From the NCBI GenBank assembly GCA_050953505.1, contig JBMNMU010000001.1, forward strand, positions 496,001 to 560,000: a stretch of 64,000 nucleotides of DNA, written 5' to 3'. The notes under the pieces were generated by a model. The model searched no databases, had not been told where the DNA came from, and saw nothing but the letters and a program-made list of their open reading frames with translations. This document shows positions 44,944 to 54,237 of this stretch, one piece after another (within the stretch, counting starts at the first letter, position 1; each line of letters opens with the position of its first letter). Both the position numbers and the translations under genes were made by a program. The stretch is from JBMNMU01 sp050953505. GTDB taxonomy: Bacteria > Bacillota > Clostridia > Peptostreptococcales > Anaerovoracaceae.

Positions 44944-45991
44944 TATGAAAGCTTTCATCGACAAATTGGAGAGGCAGCGTACGCTGTCAAAGGAGGAGTT
45001 CGTTTCCCTTATTGATGGGCGAACATCAAAGCTTAGTGAATATCTGTTTGAAGTGGCCCGCAGAATACGCCATGAGAATTATGGAAAGAATGTCTACTTA
45101 CGAGGATTAATTGAGATCACCAACTATTGTCGTAACGATTGCTATTATTGTGGAATCAGGAAGAGCAATAAAAAGGTATCTCGTTACCGCCTATGCCTTG
45201 AAGAAATTCTATTTTGCTGTAAAAAAGGATATGATCTTGGCTTTCGCACCTTTGTACTCCAGGGGGGAGAGGACGGATATTATAATGATGAAGTGTTTCT
45301 TGATATCATTAGGGAGATAAAAAAATGTTATCCGAACTGTGCGTTGACACTTTCTGTGGGGGAACGTTCCTATGAGAGCTATAAGTCCTTCTTTGATGCA
45401 GGTACAGATCGGTTTCTGCTGCGGCATGAAACTGCAAATTCCCTTCATTACAGTAGGCTTCACCCTGCGCCTCTAAATTTGGCGAAGCGTAAAAAGTGCC
45501 TTACTGACCTGAAAGCCATTGGCTACCAAGTGGGAAGTGGCTTTATGGTAGGATCCCCAGGTCAGACATCTGCGGAGTTGGCAGAGGATTTACTTTATCT
45601 CAATGAGCTTCAACCTCAAATGGTTGGAGTAGGCCCTTTTATCTCATGCCAAGATACGCCCTTTGCGTCTCAACCAAGTGGTACCGCAGAGCTAACTTTG
45701 TTTATAATAGGTCTCATTCGCCTAATGCTCCCAGCAGCCCTGATCCCTGCCACTACAGCTCTTGAAACCATTGATCCTTTAGGATATGAAAAAGGAATTC
45801 TAGCTGGAGCCAATGTAATTATGCAAAATCTATCTCCCAGAGAGGTTAGAAAAAAATATTTGCTGTACGACAACAAGGTTTGCATTAGTGATCAAGAATC
45901 TGAATGTTGGAATGCCGTTCAACAGAGAATCCGACAGGTCGGCTACCAAGGGGTGGTGGATCGAGGAGACTTCAAGGAAATCAATAAATAA
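44936..45991 (+). CDS. hydE: [FeFe]-hydrogenase maturation radical SAM enzyme HydE
   Basis: A 351-residue radical SAM protein that helps build the dithiomethylamine-bridged 2Fe subcluster. Cluster cysteines C65, C69 and C72 are in YCRNDCYYC. The biotin-synthase-like C-terminal region is present. ATG 44936 lies inside hydF; an in-frame ATG at 44945 is an alternative. hydG begins about 50 bp after the stop. Confidence 0.95.
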   Translation: MNNMKAFIDKLERQRTLSKEEFVSLIDGRTSKLSEYLFEVARRIRHENYGKNVYLRGLIEITNYCRNDCYYCGIRKSNKKVSRYRLCLEEILFCCKKGYDLGFRTFVLQGGEDGYYNDEVFLDIIREIKKCYPNCALTLSVGERSYESYKSFFDAGTDRFLLRHETANSLHYSRLHPAPLNLAKRKKCLTDLKAIGYQVGSGFMVGSPGQTSAELAEDLLYLNELQPQMVGVGPFISCQDTPFASQPSGTAELTLFIIGLIRLMLPAALIPATTALETIDPLGYEKGILAGANVIMQNLSPREVRKKYLLYDNKVCISDQESECWNAVQQRIRQVGYQGVVDRGDFKEINK

Positions 45992-46040
45992 TAATACTCA
46001 GAAGAGGCGTTGCACTCTTGATATAATGTAAAGGAGAATA

Positions 46041-47462
46041 GTGATGTATAACATAAAATCACCCAGGGCAGAAGAGTTTATTAATGATGCAGAAATATTG
46101 GAAACCCTAGCTTATGCAGATGCTAATAAATATAATAGGGAATTGATTGAGGAAATTCTTCAAAAAGCAAGGGAAAAAAAGGGTTTGTCTCATCGAGAGG
46201 CAGCAGTGCTCCTTGACTGTAAAATTGAAGACTTGAATAATGAAATCTATGCCCTTGCGGAACAGATTAAAAAAGATATTTATGGAAATCGTGTGGTAAT
46301 CTTTGCGCCACTTTATCTTTCAAACTACTGCGTTAATGGTTGCGTATATTGCCCTTATCACAGAGAGAACAGTAATATTCCACGAATAAAATTAACTCAG
46401 GAGGAAATCGCCCAAGAGGTAGTAGCCCTGCAGGATATGGGTCACAAGCGTCTTGCAATCGAAGCAGGTGAAGACCCAGTAAATAATCCTATTGACTATA
46501 TTCTAGAAAGCATCAAGACTATATACAGTGTTCAACATAAGAATGGCGCAATCCGAAGGGTTAATGTAAATATTGCTGCTACAACAGTTGAAGAATACAA
46601 GAAATTAAAAGATGCGGAAATTGGTACCTATATTCTTTTCCAGGAGACATACAACAAAGAAAGCTACGAAAAATTGCATCCTGTAGGGCCGAAGCATAAT
46701 TATGCTTGGCATACGGAGGCAATGGACCGTGCCATGGAGGCTGGTATTGATGATGTTGGACTTGGGGTATTGTTTGGGCTGGAGCTTTACCGCTATGATT
46801 TTGTTGGTTTGCTGATGCACTCTGAGCATCTTGAAGCTACCAAAGGAGTAGGGCCACATACTATCAGTGTACCTAGGATCCGTCCTGCTAATGACATCGA
46901 TTCAGAAGCCTTTGATAATAGCATCGATGATGAAACCTTTGCAAAGATTGTTGCCTGCATCAGAATTGCGGTTCCCTATACTGGTATGATTGTTTCCACA
47001 AGAGAAAGTAAGGAAAGCAGAGAAAGGGTATTACAACTGGGTGTATCTCAGATCAGCGGCGGGTCAAAGACTAGCGTAGGAGGTTACGCAAATCCGGAAC
47101 CCGAAGATGAAAAGTCCGCACAGTTCGATATAGATGATCGTCGGACTCTTGATGAAGTCGTCAATTGGCTTATGAAGCTAGGATACATACCAAGCTTTTG
47201 CACAGCCTGTTATAAAGAAGGACGTACAGGTGACCGTTTTATGGCCTTGAGCAAAAGTGGAGAAATTCAGAACTGTTGCCATCCCAATGCTTTGATGACT
47301 TTGAAGGAATATTTAGAGGATTATGCAGCTACGGAAACGCAAAAACTGGGAGATGAGCTGATTTCTCGGCAAATCGCTAATATCCCTAGAGAAAAGGTTC
47401 GTGATATCGTAAAAGATAATCTGATCAAAATCAGTAAAGGAGACAGGTATTTTAGGCTATAA
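46041..47462 (+). CDS. hydG: [FeFe]-hydrogenase maturation tyrosine lyase HydG
   Basis: HydG cleaves tyrosine to give CO and cyanide for the H-cluster. The radical SAM motif is YCVNGCVYC (cysteines 97, 101 and 104 from the first start). A C-terminal auxiliary-cluster motif is CTACYKEGRTGDRFM. Length is 473 residues. The first codon is GTG 46041 with ATG 46044 next to it; the ribosome binding site is AAAGGAGA. No structural hydrogenase gene is within the window. Confidence 0.95.
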   Translation: MMYNIKSPRAEEFINDAEILETLAYADANKYNRELIEEILQKAREKKGLSHREAAVLLDCKIEDLNNEIYALAEQIKKDIYGNRVVIFAPLYLSNYCVNGCVYCPYHRENSNIPRIKLTQEEIAQEVVALQDMGHKRLAIEAGEDPVNNPIDYILESIKTIYSVQHKNGAIRRVNVNIAATTVEEYKKLKDAEIGTYILFQETYNKESYEKLHPVGPKHNYAWHTEAMDRAMEAGIDDVGLGVLFGLELYRYDFVGLLMHSEHLEATKGVGPHTISVPRIRPANDIDSEAFDNSIDDETFAKIVACIRIAVPYTGMIVSTRESKESRERVLQLGVSQISGGSKTSVGGYANPEPEDEKSAQFDIDDRRTLDEVVNWLMKLGYIPSFCTACYKEGRTGDRFMALSKSGEIQNCCHPNALMTLKEYLEDYAATETQKLGDELISRQIANIPREKVRDIVKDNLIKISKGDRYFRL

Positions 47463-47469
47463 CAGACAT

Positions 47470-48030
47470 CTAACCAAGCCGCTTTTCTGCGGCTTCATAT
47501 TTTGGTTGAATGTTTTTCTTGTCTACCAAGACCTGAACCAATAGCTCCCCTGGTTCCAAATTCATTTCACTATTATAGGCTTCAATAAAAGGAACGGTTT
47601 TAATACCGCCTTTATAGGCAATGACAGCGCTGCCATGGCATAATAGAAGTGGAAGGGCTGCTTCTCTATAGGGCCGGTTGCCACAAATATTACCGCCAAT
47701 AGTTATTTTTTTTCTTGCAGACTGTGTTGCTGACCTTTGACAGACCTCACTTAAAAAAGGGAATAAAGGGGAGTTACAGATTTTATCCAAAGTAACAGCC
47801 GCACCTATGACAAGATTGTTATTTCGGAATTCCATTACATTGCATTCTGGTATTTCCTTAATGTCAATGGCTGCATCAAAGAAAAGTTGATTAATTTCAG
47901 CACGATTGTTGATTTCTGTGCCTCCGGCATAGTATACAACTCGTTTGCCCTTATCTGATAGGTTATAATAAGTTTGAACTGCTTCTTCGATGGTTTTAGG
48001 TTTGTAAAAATCAAAATTAAAAGATACCAT
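47470..48030 (-). pseudogene. C-terminally truncated xanthine-dehydrogenase-type FAD-binding subunit
   Basis: A 186-residue ORF with the FAD-binding motifs YYAGGTE and TIGGNICG of the molybdopterin dehydrogenase medium subunit. Homologues are usually about 270-300 residues with a CO-dehydrogenase-flavoprotein C-terminal domain, which is missing. The last codons (EKRLG) and nearby stop are formed by a hairpin AAGCCGC/GCGGCTT (47476-47495) that looks like the hydG terminator. No large or small dehydrogenase subunit is nearby. The best reading is a truncated remnant, although a short functional protein is possible. Confidence 0.6.
47476..47500 (+). terminator. Hairpin after hydG, overlapping the truncated dehydrogenase subunit
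   Basis: AAGCCGC (47476-47482) pairs with GCGGCTT (47489-47495) around TTTTCT, with a weak T-rich tail. It lies 14 bp after the hydG stop. Confidence 0.5.
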
Positions 48031-48256
48031 TTTGCCTTACCTCCTTTGGCATATGTAAATGGTTAAAGATTCCACCATCATAGTTATTTTTACCAACAAT
48101 TCAGAAAAATACACATTTTCAATACAAATTATTTATTATGGCCAATTGGGTGAGGAGGTTAATCAAACTGGGCGATATTTATAACATAAAAAGAGGTTGT
48201 TTTACTTTCCTTAATTGAAGGCGGCAAAAAGGACTCAGGATTTTGGAGGAGAGGGA

Positions 48257-48850
48257 TTAGTCTATTTTTAGTAAGGAATAGAAAAAGTCTACATAGCGTT
48301 CAACGAATTCATTCACTGCTTTTTTATTATAAGCTGATCCCTTGGGAGCCGTAATGATAAAACTAGTTGCGTTAACAAGAAATAGAGAAAATAGATGCTC
48401 TGTAATAGCATTATAATTTGACTTTTTTATTTTACCGTCCTCATATAGCTTGTGTAAATACATCTCAAACAACTCAATCATGCCCTCAATGCGGCTAAAA
48501 GAATCATAATACAGCTCTTTATCATATACTTCGTCAAGCAACATAGAAATTCGATAAACAGCCATATGCTCGATGTGAAGGAGGGTATAATTCCTTATAT
48601 AAAGTCTTAGATCGTTTTTTAAATCTTGGCCATTGCTCAACCCTTTGGTGGGGATGAGAGACTTATCCGGAGTCATTTCCATATAAGCATTATGGAATAG
48701 ATTCTTCTTATTTTTGAAATGCCTAAAAATGGTTGTTTCATTGACTCCTGATTTAAGAGCAATTTCTAAAGTAGTTGTTCCTTTGTATCCTCTTTCTCCA
48801 AAAAGCTCCACAGCTGCGTCAAGTATTTTTCTTCTAGTCTTATCTTTCAT
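48257..48850 (-). CDS. TetR-family transcriptional regulator 1
   Basis: A 197-residue regulator with N-terminal TetR helix-turn-helix (RRKILDAAVELFGERGYKGT to IFRHFKNKKNLF) and a variable ligand-binding C-terminal domain. No effector can be assigned. It faces away from TetR gene 2, with a repeat-bearing 300-bp gap between them. The upstream 226 bp before the dehydrogenase remnant hold no gene. Confidence 0.87.
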   Translation of the reverse strand: MKDKTRRKILDAAVELFGERGYKGTTTLEIALKSGVNETTIFRHFKNKKNLFHNAYMEMTPDKSLIPTKGLSNGQDLKNDLRLYIRNYTLLHIEHMAVYRISMLLDEVYDKELYYDSFSRIEGMIELFEMYLHKLYEDGKIKKSNYNAITEHLFSLFLVNATSFIITAPKGSAYNKKAVNEFVERYVDFFYSLLKID

Positions 48851-48929
48851 ATTATATCCTCTTATAATCCTCGAATTTTAATTAATACCATATATGCATT
48901 TTACTTTGATTCTTAAAGTAAAACAAGGG

Positions 48930-49011
48930 GACAGCCATTAGTCCGAGAGATGATTGGCCGTGGCTGGCAAAGACAGCCAGTAGTCCGAGAGATGATTGGC
49001 TGTGGGCTGCC
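48930..49011 (+). repeat. REP-like repeat locus 5: two direct single-arm copies
   Basis: Two arms in the same orientation, GTCCGAGAGATGATTGGC at 48941-48958 and 48983-49000, each flanked by CAGCCA and TGGCTG-type ends. The period is 42 bp. The arms differ from the usual core only by T for A in the first position (GTCC for GACC). They lie between the two divergent TetR genes. Confidence 0.9.
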
Positions 49012-49149
49012 TTTAATAAATGGTTTGCTTGAGTATTCAATTTAAGTTATTATATACATGTTATGGTTCGAAAATATACAAGATTTTGTGTTGTCATTCT
49101 TTCTATTATAAAATAATCCAGAAAATCAATCATCTTAAGGAGATAAAAA

Positions 49150-49752
49150 TTGAGTGTAAAACCGAAAAGAGATATAGCAGAAACTAGAAAGCTTATATTG
49201 CAGAGTGCCTTGAAGCAGGTTTCTCGCAAAGGCTTTAATGATGCTACTATTAGACAGATTGCTCAAGATGCAAAGGTTACCGCATTGACTGTATTTCGGC
49301 ATTTTCAAGATAAAGAAAACCTATTTCTGTCTGTTGTCAAAGAATATAAGGACATAAGTATTAATGAAGAATTATTTAAAGATTTGTCCTATAAGAATAT
49401 AGATACAGACTTGGAGATATTAGCAAAAGGGTATTTCAGAACTCTCTTTGAAAACCTGGACATTCTGCGAATTTTCATTGGAGAAACTAATAATAATCAT
49501 AAGATAAGGGAGGATGCCTGGTTTATCTCCCCTGTGTTACTAAATCATTTTAGAGCTTATTTAAAGGCCATCAACCTGAATCCAGAGAGTGAAGATATGA
49601 AAACCATTTCCGAAATGTTTATTGCTCAAATAACACGACGTGTTTTGGAATACAATAAGCATGGAATGATTTGGTCCTGGTCCGAGGAAGTGGCCGGGGA
49701 TTTCATAGAAAAATATAAGGAGCAGCTAGTATGGATTAAAAGCCTTATTTAA
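49150..49752 (+). CDS. TetR-family transcriptional regulator 2
   Basis: A 200-residue regulator with the HTH at RKLILQSALKQVSRKGFNDA to VFRHFQDKENLF and a C-terminal ligand domain. The start is TTG 49150 with AAGGAG (49137 onward). The ligand is unknown. An 18-bp perfect palindrome follows the stop. Confidence 0.87.
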   Translation: MSVKPKRDIAETRKLILQSALKQVSRKGFNDATIRQIAQDAKVTALTVFRHFQDKENLFLSVVKEYKDISINEELFKDLSYKNIDTDLEILAKGYFRTLFENLDILRIFIGETNNNHKIREDAWFISPVLLNHFRAYLKAINLNPESEDMKTISEMFIAQITRRVLEYNKHGMIWSWSEEVAGDFIEKYKEQLVWIKSLI

Positions 49753-49797
49753 TCATTCAGAATTTACTATTTTTAATATATATCATAGATTGAAACC

Positions 49798-49845
49798 AAG
49801 GATACATTAATGTATTAGAGTGATACATTAATGTATCCTTTTCTA
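49798..49845 (+). terminator. Long hairpin after TetR 2, also a possible operator
   Basis: AAGGATACATTAATGTAT (49798-49815) and its exact inverse (49823-49840) pair around a 7-nt loop, and T residues follow. Each arm is itself the palindrome ATACATTAATGTAT, and a third near copy, ATACGTTAATGTAT, lies at 49889-49902. It may end transcription of the regulator and also be bound by a dimeric protein. Confidence 0.6.
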
Positions 49846-50349
49846 ATCCACACAGAATCACAAGACAAAGCTTTACTAATAATAATGAATACGTTAATGT
49901 ATCGCCTATTAATTTAATAGGATATATAAGGGTCATAAGTTTATTTACAAAATAATATATATATATCAGGGGAATTATCATATGAAAAAGGACAAAAAGT
50001 GACAAAGTGACAGGTAAATCGAGACGATTTGACACAACCCTCCTTAATTTACAGCAAAATTGGCACATAATTGGCACGAATTTGGCACGGGTGTGGCAAA
50101 ATTGTGGCAAATGTGTGTCACACAGAAACAACCAAAGAAAATAGCAAATTTTTAATTCAACTGTAAAAACCTTTCTAAAAATCCTTGGCTACGGGATATT
50201 ATCATGTGTTGGAGCTTTTAATATCAGATCAATAAGTCCATTCGTTATTGTCTAAAAAAATTATTTTTTTATAATTTTTTGAACAATCAAATTGATAAAA
50301 ATGTGTCGATTTCAATGCTTTATTGGTGGAATAAGGCAAAACCTCAAAA
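49846..50349 (+). other. Gene-free AT-rich region with an 11-bp-phased TGGCA array
   Basis: About 500 bp with no convincing gene; a 124-codon antisense frame covering part of it has no protein-like features. TGGCA occurs at 50061, 50072, 50083, 50094 and 50105, exactly 11 bp apart, so all copies face the same side of the helix. Just upstream are two GTGACA motifs. A palindromic TGTGTGTCACACA follows at about 50112-50124. Confidence 0.5.
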
Positions 50350-50476
50350 CAAAACTCGATGTTTATGGTAATCTAAAAGTACAATAAACGGCAGCCATAA
50401 ATACAAAAAGTAATTGCCAGTACAAACCTAACAATATACCCTATTAAGTGACTAAAGCTTATAGGGAGGAAAGGAA

Positions 50477-51976
50477 GTGCTGACAATTACACAAGTAAAT
50501 TATATCCGAGAACTGTTCTTTTTGGAAGGGAAAACCTACTCTGAAATTAACAAAATGACCGGAAAGAACTATCGCACCATTAGGAAATATGTTGAAATGG
50601 ATAATTTCAACCAGAAACACCATAAGGCCAAAAGGCCGAACAGGACTGATGTATTAAGACCTATCATCAACAAATGGCTAACTGAGGATAAATCAAGACA
50701 TTACAAACAAAGGCATACTGCAAAGAGGGTCTATGACCGACTAAAAGAAGAGCACCCTGAGATTTTAACAGTCTCAGAGAGAACCGTAAGAAATGTCTTC
50801 AAAGAAGAAAGAGAAAAGGTATTCGGATCAGATGATGCCTACCTTCTCCTTGAGCATCCAGGAGGTGAAGCCCAAGTTGACTTTGGAAGCTTTGAAGCAT
50901 TTGAAAACGGCTCTATTAAAAAGTTTCATGAGCTCATCTTGTCGTTCCCAAAATCCAATGCAGGCTTTGCAGTGGCAACCAGGAGTGAAACAAGAGAAGC
51001 CCTCCTTGAAGGCCTTGTTACAATATTTAATTTCATAGGCTATGTTCCAAGTGCGATATGGTTTGACCAAATGTCATCAGCAGCCCTTAGAACCCGAGAT
51101 GAAAAAGGTCTTGTCAAAGTAAATGACTTCGTAATGCGATTCTCTACCCATTATGGATTTAATGTTAAGTTTTGCAATTCAAACAGTGGCAATGAAAAAG
51201 GCAATGTAGAGAACAAAGTGGGTGCAATTAGGCGTAATTTGTTTGTTCCAGAGCCTACAGTCACTGACCTTGACTTATTTAACTGCCACCTTCTTAAGAA
51301 GTGTCTTAAGAGAAACAAAGAGCTTCATTACCGCTACAAAGAGCCCATAGAAAAGCTCTTTGAAGATGAAAAATCATTGATGATACCAGTTAACAAGGTT
51401 CCTTTTGATACAGCAAGGTATGAGACAAGAAAGGTAAACAAGTATGGACTTATTGAATATTCATCATGCCGTTACTCAGTAAGCCCCAAGTATGTTGGAC
51501 AATTCGTGATGCTTAAGGTAATGGCCAATGAGATAGAGATATTTTCAAAAGACCTCTCAGAAAGAATTACTGCGCATCAAAGATTGTTTGAAAAAGATGG
51601 TGAGTCAATTAATTACATAGACTTTATCGACATCATAAAGGTAAGGCCAAATGCATTGAAATACTCAGGAATCTACTCTCTGTTGCCAGATTCATGGCAG
51701 GATTACCTTCAATCCCTAGATAAGGATTCCTTTAAACAGGCCTTTGAAATCTTAAAAATGATACTCCTTGAAGACGATATGGATTATGCAGATAGGGTTC
51801 TAAGAGAAACAGCAAAGCATGATTCCAAATCACCTGAAGCCATAGGGGTAACATACAAGAGACTCAAGGAAAACAGCATAATCTATGATAGCCCAATCCA
51901 ATTTCCTTCAGATTTACCTCTTTACGAGGTTGATACATCACAATACGACATACTAATGGGAGGTGGTTATCAATGA
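50477..51976 (+). CDS. istA: IS21 transposase IstA, copy 2
   Basis: A 499-residue DDE transposase, identical in layout to copy 1 with about five residue changes, including RNVFKEE near residue 107, CRYSVS near 337 and ILMGGG near the end. All acidic catalytic residues are kept. It starts at GTG 50477 and overlaps istB. Confidence 0.95.
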   Translation: MLTITQVNYIRELFFLEGKTYSEINKMTGKNYRTIRKYVEMDNFNQKHHKAKRPNRTDVLRPIINKWLTEDKSRHYKQRHTAKRVYDRLKEEHPEILTVSERTVRNVFKEEREKVFGSDDAYLLLEHPGGEAQVDFGSFEAFENGSIKKFHELILSFPKSNAGFAVATRSETREALLEGLVTIFNFIGYVPSAIWFDQMSSAALRTRDEKGLVKVNDFVMRFSTHYGFNVKFCNSNSGNEKGNVENKVGAIRRNLFVPEPTVTDLDLFNCHLLKKCLKRNKELHYRYKEPIEKLFEDEKSLMIPVNKVPFDTARYETRKVNKYGLIEYSSCRYSVSPKYVGQFVMLKVMANEIEIFSKDLSERITAHQRLFEKDGESINYIDFIDIIKVRPNALKYSGIYSLLPDSWQDYLQSLDKDSFKQAFEILKMILLEDDMDYADRVLRETAKHDSKSPEAIGVTYKRLKENSIIYDSPIQFPSDLPLYEVDTSQYDILMGGGYQ

Positions 51977-52689
51977 GGGAAGAGATTAGCCAATACCAAA
52001 GGAAACTAAGGCTATCAAGCAACCTTATGGAAATCTATCCGGCAATCAAAGCCCAGAGCCAAGAAGAGTTTCTTCTCAAGCTTCTAAAAGAACTCTATGA
52101 AGACCGTGAGGAGAAAAGGCGAATCAGAAACCTAAACAATGCAGGATTCCAAGTATTAAAATCCCTTAACGGGTATGATTTTTCACAAATCAGATTTCCG
52201 GAAGGCCTACAACTCCACAATGTTGAATCCTTATCCTTTCTTGAAAAGAAAGAGAATCTGATACTTTACGGATCAGTTGGAACCGGCAAGACCCATCTGT
52301 CTGTGGCTCTTGGAGTTAAAGCAATCAATCAAGGCAAGAAAGCTGTGTTTTACCGTGTTCACGACTTGATTAATGAGCTTGAATCAGACGATATGAAGAA
52401 AGTTGCTAGGACACACAAGAAAATACATCAAGCTGACCTGTTGATACTTGATGAATGGGGTTACCTTCCCCTTCATCAAGAAGGCGCCAGACTTTTGTTT
52501 GACATCATCTCATCATGTTATGAGACTAAAAGTGTTATTATCACTACTAATATTGAGTTTGGCAGGTGGAAAGGCTTCCTGTTTGATGAAAAGCTCACAG
52601 CTGCAATAGTCGATAGACTCGTACATCATTCACACATGTTGATATTTACAGGGAAAAGCTACCGTATGACAAATTCATTAATGAGGTAG
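51973..52689 (+). CDS. istB: IS21 ATP-binding helper IstB, copy 2
   Basis: A 238-residue IstB with Walker A GSVGTGKTH and Walker B LLILDEWGY. Only residues near 16-17 differ from copy 1. It is intact, so either copy can mobilise the other. Confidence 0.95.
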   Translation: MREEISQYQRKLRLSSNLMEIYPAIKAQSQEEFLLKLLKELYEDREEKRRIRNLNNAGFQVLKSLNGYDFSQIRFPEGLQLHNVESLSFLEKKENLILYGSVGTGKTHLSVALGVKAINQGKKAVFYRVHDLINELESDDMKKVARTHKKIHQADLLILDEWGYLPLHQEGARLLFDIISSCYETKSVIITTNIEFGRWKGFLFDEKLTAAIVDRLVHHSHMLIFTGKSYRMTNSLMR

Positions 52690-52939
52690 TCCAGGTTGGT
52701 ACTGGTAATTGCATTTTTGATTGCCAAAAGTTGCATTTTGGTATTGCCAAACACACAAAACTCGATAAAAGTGGTACAAAAATTGCATTATATAACATGG
52801 GAACCAGATAACACTTGAATGTTAAATAGATGTTTAACAATTAATCAAAGTGTTATTATGGATTTGAAGTGGAGGGGCTGATAGAGAAATCTATCTGCAA
52901 CTCTAATCTCAAAGGAAAGTATTAGAGGAGGACACAAAA

Positions 52940-54220
52940 ATGAAAGCGAAAAAGTTTTTAGCATTGGCGCTAGTAATCGTTATGATCGGTTCACTAGTTG
53001 CTGGATGTGGTGGCAATGGTAACGGTGGCGACACCGGCGGTGCTGGCGCGGACAGGGATCACATATTAATTGGTATTCCTAACCCAACAACTGGCCCAAT
53101 TGCTGCATTCGGTGAAGGAACCCCTTGGGCCGAAGAACTTGCCATCAAGACAATCAACGAAGACGGTGGAATCTACATAGAGGAACTTGATAAGAAACTT
53201 CCTATAAAATTAAAAATTGTAGATACCGAAAGTAACTCTACAAAAGCTTCTGAAGTGACTCAAAAGCTAATCGTAGATGACAACGTTGACTTGCTGATTG
53301 CTAGACATACTCCAGACACAGCGCTTCCAGTATCCGCTATGGCTGAGAGATATGGCGTTCCATGTATATCAACTGAATGCCCTGTAGATCCTTGGCTGAG
53401 TGGTGGCCCTTATGAATGGGTATACCACGCTTTCTGGACAATTGATTCTGTATACGACCTTTATACTACACAGCTTAAAGAAGTTGGTTTAGAAGGTTCA
53501 ACTGTCGGTATTCTGTTCCCTAACGAACCAGACGGTTTGGCTTGGGCACCAGTTTTCGAAAAAAGATTGGTTGAAGATGGATACACAGTGTCCAACCCTG
53601 GTAGATTCCCTGCAGGTAACTCTGACTGGAGTACTGTTATCAACCAGTTTAAAACAGATGGAGTTAATGTTCTTATCGGTTGCATGATTCCGCCGGATAT
53701 GGCTAACTTCATGAAACAGGCAGCTCAGCTTAACTTCAAGCCTGAATATAGCTGTCAAGGACGTTCTATCCTATTCAGTGCTGCTGCAAACGCTATGGGA
53801 CCAGAGCTTGCTGCAGGTCAGACTATCGAAGTATGGTGGAGCCCTTACCACAATTTCCCATCATCAATTACAGGTCAGACACCTAAGGAAATTCTTGATC
53901 TATACAAAGAAGAAACAGGTAGAGATTGGACTGCTGCAATCGGATACAAATATGCTCCAATTGAAATTGCTGTAGATGTATTGAAGAGATGTAAGAATCT
54001 TGAGCCTGAAACAATCAGAGATGCTATTGCTGCAACAGATATGGTTACAGTTGTAGGACCTATCAAATATGATCCTGAAACTCATGTTGCGCCTACTCCA
54101 ATCGTAATGGGACAGTGGCAGTTAACTGAATCTGGAGATAAGGTTGATCTTCAGATCATCAACAATATGGGTATGGAAGACATCCCTGAAACAGCTGAAG
54201 GAATTATGATGAATCAATAA
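52940..54220 (+). CDS. livK: Branched-chain-amino-acid-type ABC transporter substrate-binding lipoprotein
   Basis: A 426-residue type I periplasmic-binding-fold lipoprotein. The signal peptide ends in the lipobox LVAGC (Cys at residue 23), followed by a Gly-rich linker. HILIGIPNPTTGPIAAFGEGT and the strand DNVDLLIARHTPDTALPVSAM fit the LivJ/K or amide-binding group. The ligand cannot be inferred; amino acids, amides and urea are possible. ATG 52940 follows AGAGGAGGACAC. The transporter genes follow after a 240-bp gap with a strong hairpin. Confidence 0.88.
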   Translation: MKAKKFLALALVIVMIGSLVAGCGGNGNGGDTGGAGADRDHILIGIPNPTTGPIAAFGEGTPWAEELAIKTINEDGGIYIEELDKKLPIKLKIVDTESNSTKASEVTQKLIVDDNVDLLIARHTPDTALPVSAMAERYGVPCISTECPVDPWLSGGPYEWVYHAFWTIDSVYDLYTTQLKEVGLEGSTVGILFPNEPDGLAWAPVFEKRLVEDGYTVSNPGRFPAGNSDWSTVINQFKTDGVNVLIGCMIPPDMANFMKQAAQLNFKPEYSCQGRSILFSAAANAMGPELAAGQTIEVWWSPYHNFPSSITGQTPKEILDLYKEETGRDWTAAIGYKYAPIEIAVDVLKRCKNLEPETIRDAIAATDMVTVVGPIKYDPETHVAPTPIVMGQWQLTESGDKVDLQIINNMGMEDIPETAEGIMMNQ

Positions 54221-54237
54221 TTAAAACATGTCTTGTT

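Larger units (their letters stand above)
50361..52755 (+). mobile_element. IS21-family insertion sequence, copy 2 (2395 bp)
   Basis: Same length, orientation and ends (GTTTATGG to CCAAACACA) as copy 1, with scattered single-base differences. The flanks carry an 11-bp direct duplication CAAAACTCGAT (50350-50360 and 52756-52766), longer than the 6 bp seen at copy 1. Distinct duplications show independent insertion of each copy. Confidence 0.95.

Noticed and set aside
49757..50131. 124-codon minus-strand frame in the AT-rich gap
   Set aside because: Cys/Tyr/Ile-rich composition, no ribosome binding site, and it crosses a hairpin and the TGGCA array.
37162..52755. Composite transposon bounded by the two IS21 copies
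   Set aside because: Each IS has its own different target duplication, so both inserted separately.
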